This document shows positions 35,801-46,932 of a DNA stretch of 64,000 nt, one piece after another. The stretch covers positions 372,001 to 436,000 of the forward strand of contig JAINUW010000633.1 of NCBI GenBank assembly GCA_020205615.1, given 5' to 3'. Origin of the DNA: Panax quinquefolius. Taxonomy: Eukaryota; Streptophyta; Magnoliopsida; Apiales; Araliaceae. The notes beneath the pieces were generated by a model. The model had not been told where the DNA came from. It made no database searches and saw only the letters and a program-made list of their open reading frames with translations. Position 1 is the stretch's first letter, and every line of letters begins with the position of its first letter. A program made the translations under genes and the position numbers.

Positions 35801-35958
35801 TCCTTTATCAGCTTAGGATAGATCAACGTGCTCGTACCCAGAGCCTCTTCAAGACCAACTTTCTTTATCAGAGATAGGGTTTTGAGAAATTTGGGATTAG
35901 CTATCTTGAATTCATCGAAATAGAGTCTGTAACCAGAGATGACATTTGAGGCTTTCAT
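32894..35958 (-). pseudogene. Element K third ORF (env-position), frameshifted
   Basis: The best frame starts at 35958 (MKASNVISGYRLYFDEF) and stays open for 188 residues. It continues through shifted frames to 32894: an Arg/Lys-rich stretch near 35100, an acidic segment at 34455-34380, a Pro/Ser-rich segment near 33900-33850, a helical heptad-like segment at 33496-33236 and a charged tail ending NPPRS. The residues at 35958-35392 resemble a DNA/RNA-element-associated globular domain rather than a membrane protein; no signal peptide or transmembrane helix is seen. It lies after RNase H and before the purine tract, the place of the env-like ORF of Sireviruses. The function is unknown, and capture of a host sequence cannot be excluded. 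Confidence 0.65.
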
Positions 35959-36694
35959 TGGTTTCTTTGCACAGAGTATGGTTGTTTGAGCTTTTCAGAG
36001 AGTTAGGGTTTCTGCTTGTAGAGAGAGTGAGAGAGATGAGCTTTTTGAACTTCTGATTTCAAAAAGGTTTTTTCAAACTGTACATATAGCTTCCCTCTCT
36101 CCATTTTGCTTAGTGGGGCAGGTATCAAATTCTGCTTGGCTCTACAAATATGACTGAGGAGGATTATACTGATTTGCCCTTAACTCTTTCTGACCTGATG
36201 TGTCCATTTGGGGGACTACGATCGTTGAGGTAACCTTTGTGATTGTCAAATCTGTTCTGCATTCGTCGAGTCTGTTCACCAATCGTCGATTCTGAACTGC
36301 GATCGTCGTGTCTGCTCAGTAATCGTCGTGTATTCTCAGCAATCGTCGAGTCTGAACTGCGATCGTTGAGTCTGTTTGAGTCCTTGTGATGTACTTATAA
36401 CTTTGCATTCTTCTCGGTTTAAGGTAGCTCGGGAAGGGCTAACCTTATAGAATGAATCAAGGGTTAGGTTTGTTCCTAAGGCGCTTATCAGAGAGATTGC
36501 TTTGTTTTTGAACTCTATCATCACAGGATACTCCTTTGATTTGTTGATGGAGCTTTGCTATCGTTGAGTCTTCACTGTTATTGTTGTCTTTCATGTCACT
36601 GCAGTTCTATGATCGTGGACTTCCTTTCATCATGTCTATGTTTTTGAACATAGCCTTTATATTTGTATGGTTAGCACAAACTAGAGCATATATT
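35959..36694 (-). other. K spacer between RNase H and third ORF, with short repeats
   Basis: No coding signal. 36216-36376 holds about seven imperfect copies of an ATCGTCGAGTCTG word at roughly 20-25 bp spacing, starting with CTACGATCG. Confidence 0.75.
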
Positions 36695-37324
36695 TCATGG
36701 TTGTAGATTAAGCGTGCCTAGCTCGCTTATCAACTTGTTAAACCTGGATTCATCTAGAGTCTTTGTAAAGACATCATCAATTTGATTTTTAGTTAGGATA
36801 TATTGTAGAGATATGGTTCCATTTTGCACATGATCCCTAATGAAATGAGACCTTATTTCTATATGCTTAGTCCTTATTGCTATGGCACTTATGTTATCAC
36901 AATGAATAGGTATGGATTTGAATTCAAACCCGTAGACTGCTAGCAGATTTTTCATCCATAGGATCTGAACACAGCAGCTGCCAACAACAATGTATTCAGC
37001 TTCTGCAGTTGAAGTAGATACTGAGTTTTGCTTTTTGCTAAACAAGGACACAAGTCTGTTTCCTAGCAACTGACAGGTGCCACTGGTACTCTTTCAGTCT
37101 ATTTTGCAGCCTACAAAATCAGCATCTGTGTATCCTATTAGTTCAAATGAGGACTCCTTGGGATACCAAAGCCCCAAGTGAGGTTTACCCTTGAGATACC
37201 TGAAAATCCTCTTTACAGCAGTTAAATGTGATTCCTGAGGATTAGCCTGAAATCTAGCACATATACATGTTGCAAACATTATGTATGGTCTTCTGGCAGT
37301 TAGATATAGAAGAGAGCCTATCAT
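36695..37324 (-). pseudogene. Element K RNase H
   Basis: Two frames cover it. 37324-37094 reads MIGSLLYLTARRPYI and YTDADFVGCKID. 37069-36695 reads STAEAEYIVVGSC, HCDNISAIAI, TKHIEIRSHFIRDHV and the final DVFTKTL. These are the standard copia RNase H blocks. A stop and frame break separate them at about 37070-37093. A short deletion is likely after HCDNISAIAI, where the usual NPVQHSR-type segment is missing. Confidence 0.85.
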
Positions 37325-38230
37325 ACCTCTGTATTGAGTTATATCAATACTTTTACCTTTTTAATCTTTGTCAAGCTTGGTTGCAGGACCAATTGGGGTT
37401 TTAATGGGAGAGGTTCATTCCATGCCATACTTCTTAAGTAAATCTTTAATGTACTTGGCTTGGTTTATAAAGATTCCCTCATCAGTCTGCTTTACTTGCA
37501 ATCCAAGGAAGAAATTTAGCTCACCCATCATGCTCATTTCAAACTTGCTTTGCATAAGCTTGGAGAATCTCTTGTATAACTTTTCATCAGTGGATCCAAA
37601 AATAATGTCATCAACATATATCTGAACTAATAAGACTTTGCCTTTATGCTTTCTAAGAAATAGTGTGGTATCTACTCTACCTCTAGTGAACCCATTTTTG
37701 ATAAGAAAGATAGTTAGTGTTTCATACCATGCTCTAGGTGCTTGTTTAAAACCATATAAGGCTTTTTCTAATCTATAAACATAATTAGAAAGAGATGGTT
37801 TGATGAAACCTGGAGGTTGCTCTACATAGACTTCTTCTTGAAGTTCACCATTCCGGAATGCAATTTTGACATCCATCTGAAAGACCTTGAATTTCATTTG
37901 AGCAGCAAAGGCAAGGAATACTTTGATGGCTTCTAATCTGGGAACAGGTGCAAATGTCTGATCGTAGTCAATGCCTTCTTCCTGAGAGTAACCTTTGGCT
38001 ACCAGCCCTGCTTTATTCATGGTTATTACTCCATTTTCATCCATCTTATTCCTGATGACCCACTTGGTGCCAATGACATGATGAATTTTTTATCTTGGAA
38101 CTAATCTCCATACTTTGCTTCTTTAAAACTAATTTAGTTCTTCCTGCATGGCTTCTATCCAGCTGGAGTCTTCCATGGCGTCTCCTATCTTCTTTTGTTA
38201 TATTTGTGACAGAAAACTCAGATAGAAACA
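37325..38230 (-). pseudogene. Element K reverse transcriptase
   Basis: A 209-residue open segment (38044-37415) contains [53 protein letters not shown] and the catalytic YVDD at 37607-37618, then LGLQVKQ. The upstream part (about 38230-38046) is in another frame. Catalytic Asp residues are present, but the domain is cut from integrase by stops. Wording is that of Ty1/copia, SIRE-like. Confidence 0.9.
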
Positions 38231-39340
38231 CTCATTTTGGGTGGCAGCTCTTGTTTTGACTCTTGCATTCGGGTCTCTAATGATTAAGTCTTGAGTGTGA
38301 TCTCTTGCACATCTATTTCCTGTTGGGACATCTGTCCTGATACCTTCTTGTCTGAGATCTTCATGATCTATTTCTTCTTCTTGATGTGGAGGTTCGTTGT
38401 CTTGCATAGGCCTCTCTACGATCTCATTTTCTTGCTCAACGATTTCACTATATGGGACTACGATCGTAGTGTTGAGCTCGACATTCTCATTCGTAGTGTC
38501 TGAACTGTCGTTCGTAGAGTCATGAGGCACTGTTTTGTCCAAGTCTGTTTCATCGAAGATGATATGGATTGAGATTTCAACGCTTAGTGTCTTTTTGTTG
38601 AACACTCTTAGGCCTTACTTTCTGTGGCATATCAAAGAAAGATTTCTTCATCTGACTTTGGTTGGAACTTTGTCAAATATTGTTTTCCATTGTTGAGAAT
38701 ATAGAATGCACAGCCGAATGCATGAAAGTAGCTGACATTTGGCCTTCTTCCTTTCCACAGTTCGTAGGGTGTCTTCTTAATCGTAGAGTGTATCAGTGAT
38801 CTATTCTGAGTGTAGCATGCAATGATGATAGCTTCTGTCCAGAAGAACTCAGGCAGATGGGCTGCTGCTAGTAAAGTTCTTCTAGCCTCTATTAGCGTCC
38901 TGTTCTTTCTTTCAGCTGTTCCATTTTGTTGAGGAGTTCATGGAGCTGAGAAGTTGTAACTTATGTCATTGTCTATGCAGAACTGGTCCATTTCGGAGAA
39001 GTTGAATTCTCTGCCATGATCACTCCTTATAGCCTTAATTTTTTCCTCCTCGTTCATCACTAATTTGAACATCTTGATCAGTTGAGGGCTCGTTTCATCT
39101 TTCAAGGTCAGAAAGAATACCCATGTGAATATGGTGTAATCATCCACTACGACTAGTGAGTATCTCTTCCGTCCAAGGCTCATTGTTGGAATTAGCCCAA
39201 ATAGATCCATGTGAAGCAACTGCAGGGGCTTGTCAATTGAGTTGGCAGTTTTGCTCTTGAATGAGCTTCGGGTCTACTTTCCAAGATGACAGGCATTGCA
39301 CGGCCTTTCCTTGACGAAGTTAAACTTGGGTAAGCCTGCA
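38231..39340 (-). pseudogene. Element K integrase
   Basis: 39219-38938 carries the catalytic core: MDLFGLIPTMSLGRKRYSLV, VVDDY, WVFF, IRSDHGREFNF. A TGA at about 38938 replaces an Arg codon (CGA to TGA) just before TPQQNGTAERKNRTL, where the catalytic Glu lies. The downstream part reads LPEFFWTEAI and KTPYELW in the same area. The Asp, Asp and Glu residues are all readable, so decay is by the stop and not by active-site loss. It is followed by an acidic linker (38605-38198). Confidence 0.85.
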
Positions 39341-39860
39341 ACTAGATCTTTTGAGAACAGTTTGGACATGCTCTTGAAATTGAGCTGAGGTAGTCTCCTA
39401 TGCCATAGCCAGTTCATTTCTTCAGATGCTTTAGCCAGAAAGCATTTTGTCTTGTCTAAGCTTAGCTGTCCAAGATTTAATGTGTAGACATTTCCTTCTC
39501 TTGTTTCAGTTAGCTTTATGACAGATGTCTTCAAATCTCTGACTTGACATTGATTGTTGAGGAATGTTACTTGATGACCCTTGTCGCAAAGTTGACTAAT
39601 GCTCAGGAGATTGTGTTGTAGTCCTTCCACATAGGCTACTTTACTGAAAGACACTACACCATTTCCAGCTGAGCCATATCCTCTTGTCTTTCCAGAGCCA
39701 TTATCTCCAAAAATGACTGCAGGACCCTCCTTCTCTATATAGTTAGACAGAAGGGCTTTGTTTCCTGTCATGTGCCTTGAGCATCCACTGTCCAGATACC
39801 AAGTTGTGATCGTGGAGCTTGGTTCCTGTGATAAGATGAAACTCTCATTTTGGTACCCAG
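39274..39860 (-). pseudogene. Element K protease and GAG-pre-integrase region
   Basis: The copia protease active site Asp-Ser-Gly-Cys-Ser-Arg-His-Met-Thr-Gly is encoded at about 39795-39765. After it come NHGLLSISQLCDKG-type sequence (LLSISQLCDKGHQVTF) and the pre-integrase zinc segment LWHRRLPQLNF with CNACHLGK at about 39280-39300. The frame is open for 165 residues from 39771. Confidence 0.85.
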
Positions 39861-41964
39861 ACTTGCGAGGGTCCTACTTTGTTAGTACCCTTAGGAACCC
39901 AAATCTGCTTGTTTTTGGGTTTCACATGAGTAGGATTATAATAGCACATTGCGGCCTTGTGACCAACCTTATTGCACACAAAACATCTAATATGATACAT
40001 GCTTGTGTGTGTGTGTGAGGATTCTTCCTCCATTTGAACTTTTGTGGATCTTTAATCATCTTTCTGTTAAACTGATTCTCCTTTTTCCATGTGTCTTTGT
40101 ATTTCTTGATTTGTGAGGAGTGTACCTTACCTCTATTGTTCCTTCCCAGTTGGTTTGTGGAGTTGATTTTAATCGACTCTACGATCCTTCGAGGTTGGTG
40201 AGCAGTGGCTGGGTTACTCTTCTCTTTTTGAAATCCAGGCCAGCATGAGATCCTTTGCTCCTTGAAATGTGGACTGAATCAGTAGAGCAGAGTTGGACTG
40301 GCTCATCCTTCTGTGAGGATTTCACAAATATAATGCCTCTACTAAAACTTGAAGCATTACTAGTGCTAGTTTCCTTTACCTTTTCCACACATGGCTTTGA
40401 GGTGGATTCCCCAAAGCCTAAACCTGTTCTGTCAGTGATGCTTCTCTGACTAGAGATCAGGGAGTCCATGGATGATGAGGATTTATTCCATGTAGAGATT
40501 GTCTTCTTTAGTTCCTCTATTTTAGAGGTTAAACTTGACTCTCTTTGTGCATTGAGCTCATTGGTCTATTTTAAGAGCTTATTCTCAGCTTCAAACTTGG
40601 AGAACGAGTCAGTACTTAGAAGGGCTGTTTCCAGTTCTTCTTGAACTTTCTCTTTCTCCTTTTGAAGAAGTGAATAGCCCTTAGACAGAACTCTAAACCA
40701 TTTCATGTATTGATGCAGATCAGATGTTATGTCATGCAGTGCAGTTCTTAAATCATCAATGTCTACATCAGGAGAGTTAAAGTCAAATACCTCATCTATA
40801 CTTACTTCATGTATATTGGAGTTCTGTTTATCCTTTGCATGATTGGCCATCAGGCAAAGATTTGCCATTTGAGGATCTTAATCATCTCCAGATTCAGGAG
40901 ATGAGTCATTATCTGAGTCACTCCACGATCTTCCAACTACAAGGCCTTTGTCTCTCTTCTTAGGCCATTTGTTGCCTTTGTATTCCTTCTTTGAATGTGA
41001 TTTCTTCTTTAGTTCTTCTCTAAGAGGTTTGTTGCAGTTAGCAATAAAATGACCAGGTTTCTTGCAATTGTAGTATAGATCATTCATTTGCTTCTGGTCG
41101 TTATAGTTGTTGACATTCTTTGGCTTGCTGGTTTTGCCTTGACGCATGAACCTTCTGAGTCTCTTCACCAGCATTACAAAGTCCTCATCATCATCTTAAT
41201 CGTAGTCAGAGTCAATTTCAGTGTTGACCTTGGTGGTGCTTTCAGTTGCTTTGAGAGCAAAACCCTTATCCTTCTTTCTTCCTTCGGATAGAGTTTCTGC
41301 TTGTTGAGTCAGATCCAGTTCGTATGTAAGAAGGTTGCCATATAACTGTTGAACAATCATCTCATGGAGATTCTTTGATTCTCTAATAGCAGTGATTTTG
41401 GCATCCCACTTGCTTGGTAAGGCTCTCATGAACTTTATGATTAGATCTTTGTTTGAATAGATCTTTCCATAGGCTCGTAGAGAGTTGAGTTAACAATAAA
41501 TCTCTTGTAGGTGGCAGTGACATTTTCTCCTTGAACGTGTGCAAACATCTCATATTGCTTAGTCAATAGAGATTGTTTGTTTTCTCTGACTTCTTCTGTT
41601 CCTTAATGCATGATGAGTAATGCTTCCCAAACCTCCTTTGTTGTTCTGCTGTTGACCACATTCTCGAACAGATCATCTTCTAAGGATTGGAACAAAATGT
41701 TCTTGGCCTTTTGTCGAGTTGAACAACTCTCTTTTCGTTGTCTGTCCATTCTTCTTTGACCTTGATCTTTTTTTTTGGGTCTTCTGGAGTTCGTGCAAGC
41801 TTTATAGGAACGTAGGGCCCATTCTGAACAGTTTCAAATAGATCTTCATCTATTGAATCCATGTATGCTTGCATTCGAACTTTCCAGTTGGAGAATTTGT
41901 CTTTTTTGCACATAGGTGGCTTGCTGCCTCCTCCAGTCTTTGATTCACTTGGTAAGTATGCCAT
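39845..41964 (-). pseudogene. Element K gag (large, two zinc knuckles, coiled coil), with stops
   Basis: The start at 41964 (MAYLPSESKTGGG) is followed by FSNWKVRMQAYMDS, the usual copia gag opening. The frame breaks near 41680, resumes at 41429 (MRALPSKWDAKITAI) and runs to a zinc knuckle YYNCKKPGHFIANC near 41055, where the first Cys has become Tyr. A heptad-rich helical part follows (40760-40566; LLQKEKEKVQEELE), typical of the extended Sirevirus gag. A second, intact knuckle CFVCNKVGHKAAMC lies near 39985-39944. Stops at about 41194, 40875 and 40563 look like point mutations. Confidence 0.85.
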
Positions 41965-42000
41965 TGGATCTACTTAATCTTTGTAGGCTATATAATAGAA

Positions 42001-42015
42001 CCTGCTCTGATACCA
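42001..42015 (-). other. Primer-binding site of element K
   Basis: On the minus strand TGGTATCAGAGCAGG lies two bases from the LTR end. It is a perfect initiator-methionine tRNA type site. Confidence 0.9.
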
Positions 42016-42017
42016 AT

Positions 42018-43220
42018 TGTTAGTTCCCGGAGGCACAATAGTTATCTAGAAGGGGGGGTTGAATAGATATTTAAAATTCTTTTCGTTTTACTTTGTTAGT
42101 TTTGATAATTATTCAAACTCAGTGGAATTAAGATTTATTTGTTCTCCCTTTTAGATATAGTGAGTTAATGAGAGTGAGGCAATTATAACAGTTATAGCAG
42201 TTATAGCAGTTATAGCAAGAATGTAAGAGACACAACAGTTTTAAGTGGTTCAGAGCACTTAAAGCTCCTAGTCGACTCTTCTACTCCTCGAGTATGAAAT
42301 CCACTAAGGATATCTTTTACACTTTCTGAATCTTACAGATTCCTTCTAGATCAGCAGTCTAGGAACTTCTTAGTTCACTATTAAACTTTTCAAGTCCAGC
42401 AGACTTGGTTCTTCACAACTCCCTTAGAACTCTTCAAGTCCTTCTGACTTGGAACTCTTACTTCACTTATTTGGTTGTTGTTGAGTTCTTGATTGGTGCT
42501 ACTTAGTTGCCGTTAAGCTCTTGTTTTAAAGAACCGAGTAGCTGAGCATGCTTTCTCTTTTTCTCAGATCGTAGAGTTGAGCGTTGAGTGCTCTTCTTAG
42601 TTTTTGTTCAATTCTTGCTTAGTTGAATCATCTTCTTATGTCTTACATATATGCGATCCTTGAAATCTATCCGTTGAAGCCATCCGTTGAAGCATTAAAT
42701 GCGTTTGACATTTCTGAACTTTAATTGAGACTTTTCTGCACATCTTCTGAATTGCATGCTAGCCCACTGACACAGCAGACTGCTTTCTCACCTAACACCT
42801 AAAAAGGTGTTTTTCTCTGACCCATGGTCCTTTCCTTAGCTTCTTCAATACGTTTCTTTCGTTTTATACTAAGGATATCATTTGTGCCATTAGGACTGGT
42901 GAGGACTTCAACGTTTATAACCCATTCCACATTTGTTGGAATTTATCCTTAAACAAACGGATAAGGCTCGATGCTTCTGACAAAGGCAGATGATCCTCTA
43001 CGATTCAGATCATGGTGTCTTGCTACCTTGGTGCTTGATCTGATGCTATCAAATGAGAACAATACGATTTCTCTTAAGGACGTGCACACTATAATCTTCA
43101 CTTTCGTGTCTTGCAGTCTCTACATTTCCGAAAGCACACTACGATCTCTGAGTTAGCTTCGGCAAACGTCTGGACCACTGTATGATTTCTGGAGAGGCCC
43201 TTCAAGGCAGACACACTAAG
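42018..43220 (-). repeat. 5' LTR of element K, truncated at its outer end
   Basis: The inner end TGTTAGTTCCCGG (plus-strand reading) abuts the primer site. The outer ~285 bp (counterpart of 32388-32669) are missing, and the F LTR resumes at 43221 with ATCACACTCGAG. A short tandem run of GTTATAGCA lies at about 42186-42218. CTACGATC/T words occur at 42567 (reverse), 42998 and 43139. Confidence 0.8.
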
Positions 43221-45201
43221 ATCACACTCGAGCTGTTCTACATTTTTGGTTAACCCAAATATGAAGAACGGGCACTGACAAGATTTGGGAGGCTTAGATC
43301 TTGTTGATTAGATATATGTTAGCCATGATATTGATTGATTATTGTAGTATTACACTTATACAACATGATTAACACTTGTGCAAGTCCATAATACTTAAGA
43401 TCACGAATCTAGCAATGGTCAAACATGGTTACTTGAACACTGACATGAAGTTCCAGGCTTGGCCAAGAACACATTCAGCGACGGTTTTATCGCCTATAGC
43501 ACCTTTAGCGACACTTAATTTCTGAAAACTATTATTTTATTAAATAAATAGAGAAAATAAATTTAAATTATTAAAAATTCATATTAAATTACTAAAAAAA
43601 AGTTAAAGCCTAAAAATGTTTTTTTAATAATTTTGAATATATTTCATAAGTATTTAATATTTCTAGAATAATAATGGTATTTAATTTATTTAATTATAAT
43701 ATTTAATAAATTATTTAAAAATAATTTTAATACATGAAAAATCATTTTAAAATATATTATAGTGTTAGAAAATATTTGAAGTTATTTTTGATGACTTTTA
43801 ATATTTTGTGATGAATTTCATTAATAATTTATTATTAATAGTAATTAAATTATTTAATAAATGAATTAAATAAATTATAGAAAAATAGAATTAATGATTT
43901 AAAAATCATATAAAAATAATTTAAGTGTTATAAAAATATTTTAAGATATAAAATATAACTTTTGATATTTTGTCATGAAAATATTAATATTTTTATATTA
44001 AACAAACAATTATTGGATAATGGATTTAACTATTTAGAAATCATTTAAACATGATTTTAAAGTATTAAAATATAATTTGATATATTATAAATATATTATA
44101 ATATTATGTAATGATTTTCATTAATATTTAATATTAAATAAATATTAATGATAAAGGAATTAAATGGTATTTAAATCATATAAATACAATATTAATGATT
44201 GACAAATCATGATAAATGTTAATAATTATCTGAAAATTATTACAAGCTTATGAAAAATATTTTGACTGATAATAAATTATCTAAAATATATGTGAACCAG
44301 TTTAGACAGAGTCTTATGGATAATAGGCTCGTGAATTGTCTGACTAGGACGTCAGGATGTCTGAATTGTGCTGGATTCAACTCAGACTGTAATAGTCTGA
44401 CTTGATGTTAGGTCTTATGTGTGTATAGACTGACAGGGTTATGTGTTATATGTTTAGGTTAATTTATGATTATATATAATAGTATTATACTGTGATGATA
44501 TTATTCTAACTTGGAAATCAATATTATTAATATTAGGTCTTCAGATAAAGCTAGATAGATCGTGTAACAGTAATCAACCGAACAAACAAGTTTTCTTTAA
44601 CTCAACTTTGAGTTGTTTATTCAAATATACTTATGGATAATCGTTGTTCATTACCATGTCTATGAATTGTTGGATCGTACTCTATGCATATTGCATGTAA
44701 TCATCAGGTATGAAAGGCTGATCACCTTCCTTACCATCTGGTTCAGATATAATTGTTTATGTTCAATGTTCGTTCAGCTATGAAAGTTTTTTCATGCTAG
44801 CTCACAAGTATATTTTTGAATGTTAACCAGCTATTATTCAAATTCTTTCAATCATGATATATCCTCAAATAAACTTATACTTGCTGGGCAAATTTGTTGC
44901 TCACCCTTGCTATATCATGATAAACATTGCAGATTAAGGCAAATACTTCGGATACAAGAAAAAGTTAAAGACAAGACTAGCTTGGGAACTAAATATACAA
45001 CTATATTTGTAGCAGTAATGTATTATAATAGCATTGTATGTTAGATATGATATTGATTCTGGTATTATGTGAAGGTTCTCGACTTTGGGGTAATGTATAA
45101 AGTTTAATGTATAAACAATTTATGTTTATATCTTTCGCAATAGTTATAGAAATAGTATACCAGATTCTTGGTGATTATGTCCGAGATTTGAGGCTATTAC
45201 A
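43221..45201 (+). repeat. 5' LTR of element F, last piece
   Basis: It matches 48793-50776. Bases 43520-44290 are very AT-rich with no frames. GTTGCTCACCCTTGC lies at about 44896-44910, and the LTR ends GAGGCTATTACA at 45201. Confidence 0.9.
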
Positions 45202-46932
45202 GTTGGTATCAAAGCTGTTGGTTATGAGCCTTAGGTAGGGTTACCTCAGACTAATAACCGCAGTGATTAGGATTAGGTCTAACTCAAATAGATTTAGTAA
45301 GTCTGTAAGATTTAAAGACAAATCTCGGCGTGTTATAAAGACACGGAGTTCCCTAACTCTGATAATAAAGGTGACCAATAATGGTGACTAGATAGAGTCT
45401 AAAAGACTAAAGGTACAGGGATAGGAGATCGTAAAACAAAACGATCTTAGTTTAGAAATGAATCGTAATATATACGATGAGATCACGCAGTGATCTGATA
45501 AAGTTATATTAGGGAATATAATCAATTGAATGATTGAAAAGTTTACGACAAGAATGTTGTGTGTAAGTGGTACTACTTAATTAGAAATGTGATTTAGGAA
45601 ATGATTATGAATACTGAATTTAACAAAATTCATATTGAGAAGGTTGTTAGGATTAAGTAGGATTATGAAATATACGTGTCGTATACGCTATTTGCTATAT
45701 ACACCGCTGAGAAGGCGATTCTTTTCTCATGTGTATATGAGATAGATAGGTTATAGGTAGAGAATATCAAAGTTAATACGAGTTCTTAAAACTCATTCTT
45801 ATGGTAACGTTCGTGACTCGTGATTATATGAAATGTTTATGAACCCTTAGCGAATGGACGCCAAATGTCCGACTAGGACACGTTCTTAAACTCATATGAT
45901 TGTGGAAAGTTCCTGAACTCATAAGTGTGGTAAGTTTGATGAACTGGGTATAGTTTATGTGAATGGAGTATTAAGGATTATAGGAATAGTTAGATTACTA
46001 AGTAATTGATCATTAGTGGAGACATAGGTTTTCCAAAACTACTAGCTATGCTAGACTTCGAATTATTTTGGACATCAAGCTAAATACGCACTATGTGCTT
46101 CTGAAAAATGAATTTTTGTTCTCAACTCCTGGTGACAATTGTGTATGTGTGGACTTCGGGCCACCGACACCTCGTTACCTTGAGATAATCAAACTGATTT
46201 ACAATGAATTTTGAACGATTTAAAGTATAGTCTATGCTATTTGTTTCGGCTAGACACAAATAATTTGAAATATCAAAATTTATTTTATTTATCATTAATG
46301 TACCATGTAACCTAGTGCAAGATTGATAAAAAATGATGGAGTTGTAAATACATGAATACTTAGTGTTGAATTCGATCTAAAAATCATTGTTCCACTATTG
46401 TATGATGCATTATGACAAAGTCATATAATGACGACATTCTCAAACGGGCTGTTAATACAGTACGACATCATGATGTCATTTTCAAACTATTTTCAAAATT
46501 TTAATTTACCAACGGGGTTTTAGCTATACCTTAATATTTCGTTTGAGATGGATTATTGATATGAGTTTAAGCTATTTGATTCGGCTAGACCAACGTTTAT
46601 GACAGAGGTAAGAAAAATTTATAAGCCCAAAGCGGATAGAGGGAACGGGGAAAAATTATTCCAACCAACAAAGATTGGCGGTTAGATAGGCAACCAAAGC
46701 TAATTACCCACTATATACGTAAGACAAGACGGTTTTATGGATGATTTTTCAGATAAACCTTTTCAAAAAATGATGATAATAGTCTATATAACTCCTCAGC
46801 ACTATTTGAAAACTTTTACTCTTGTGAGGAATGTATTGGGTAGCATGTGATGCTGTGTATGAATGGTGAATGATGCAAGATATAAGGTGTAAGTTGAATT
46901 TTAGGGACGAAATTCTTAGAAGAAGGGGTGAA
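45202..46932 (+). other. Internal region of element F, no coding capacity
   Basis: The 1.7 kb between LTRs shows no gag, protease, RT or integrase signal in any frame. 45775-45975 matches the spacer of element A (3655-3865). Near the end, TTTTAGGGACGAAATTCTTAG resembles the last codons of a chromovirus pol, followed by a purine tract AGAAGAAGGGG at 46918-46928. This is the layout of a large retrotransposon derivative that lost its genes. Confidence 0.8.
45204..45221 (+). other. Primer-binding site of element F
   Basis: TGGTATCAAAGC starts two bases after the LTR end and differs by one base from the methionine-type site, as in element A. Confidence 0.8.

Larger units (their letters stand above)
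31823..43220 (-). mobile_element. Element K: SIRE/Maximus-like Ty1/copia element with a third ORF
   Basis: On the minus strand: 5' LTR (42018-43220, outer end missing), primer site, gag, protease, integrase, RT, RNase H, spacer, a ~3 kb third ORF, purine tract, 3' LTR (31823-32669, outer end missing). Integrase before RT is diagnostic of Ty1/copia. A large gag with a coiled coil and two zinc knuckles, a long extra 3' ORF and the AGAAGGGGGGGTTGAATAG word near the LTR end fit Sireviruses. No target duplication is found, and about 16 bp of the F LTR are missing at the site. Stops occur throughout. Confidence 0.9.

Noticed and set aside
39998..40017. GTGTGT microsatellite as a feature
   Set aside because: Short run inside K gag coding sequence; no further structure.
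42001..42015. tRNA gene fragment
   Set aside because: Only the primer-site complement of a tRNA 3' end is present; no cloverleaf sequence follows. The same holds for the other primer sites.
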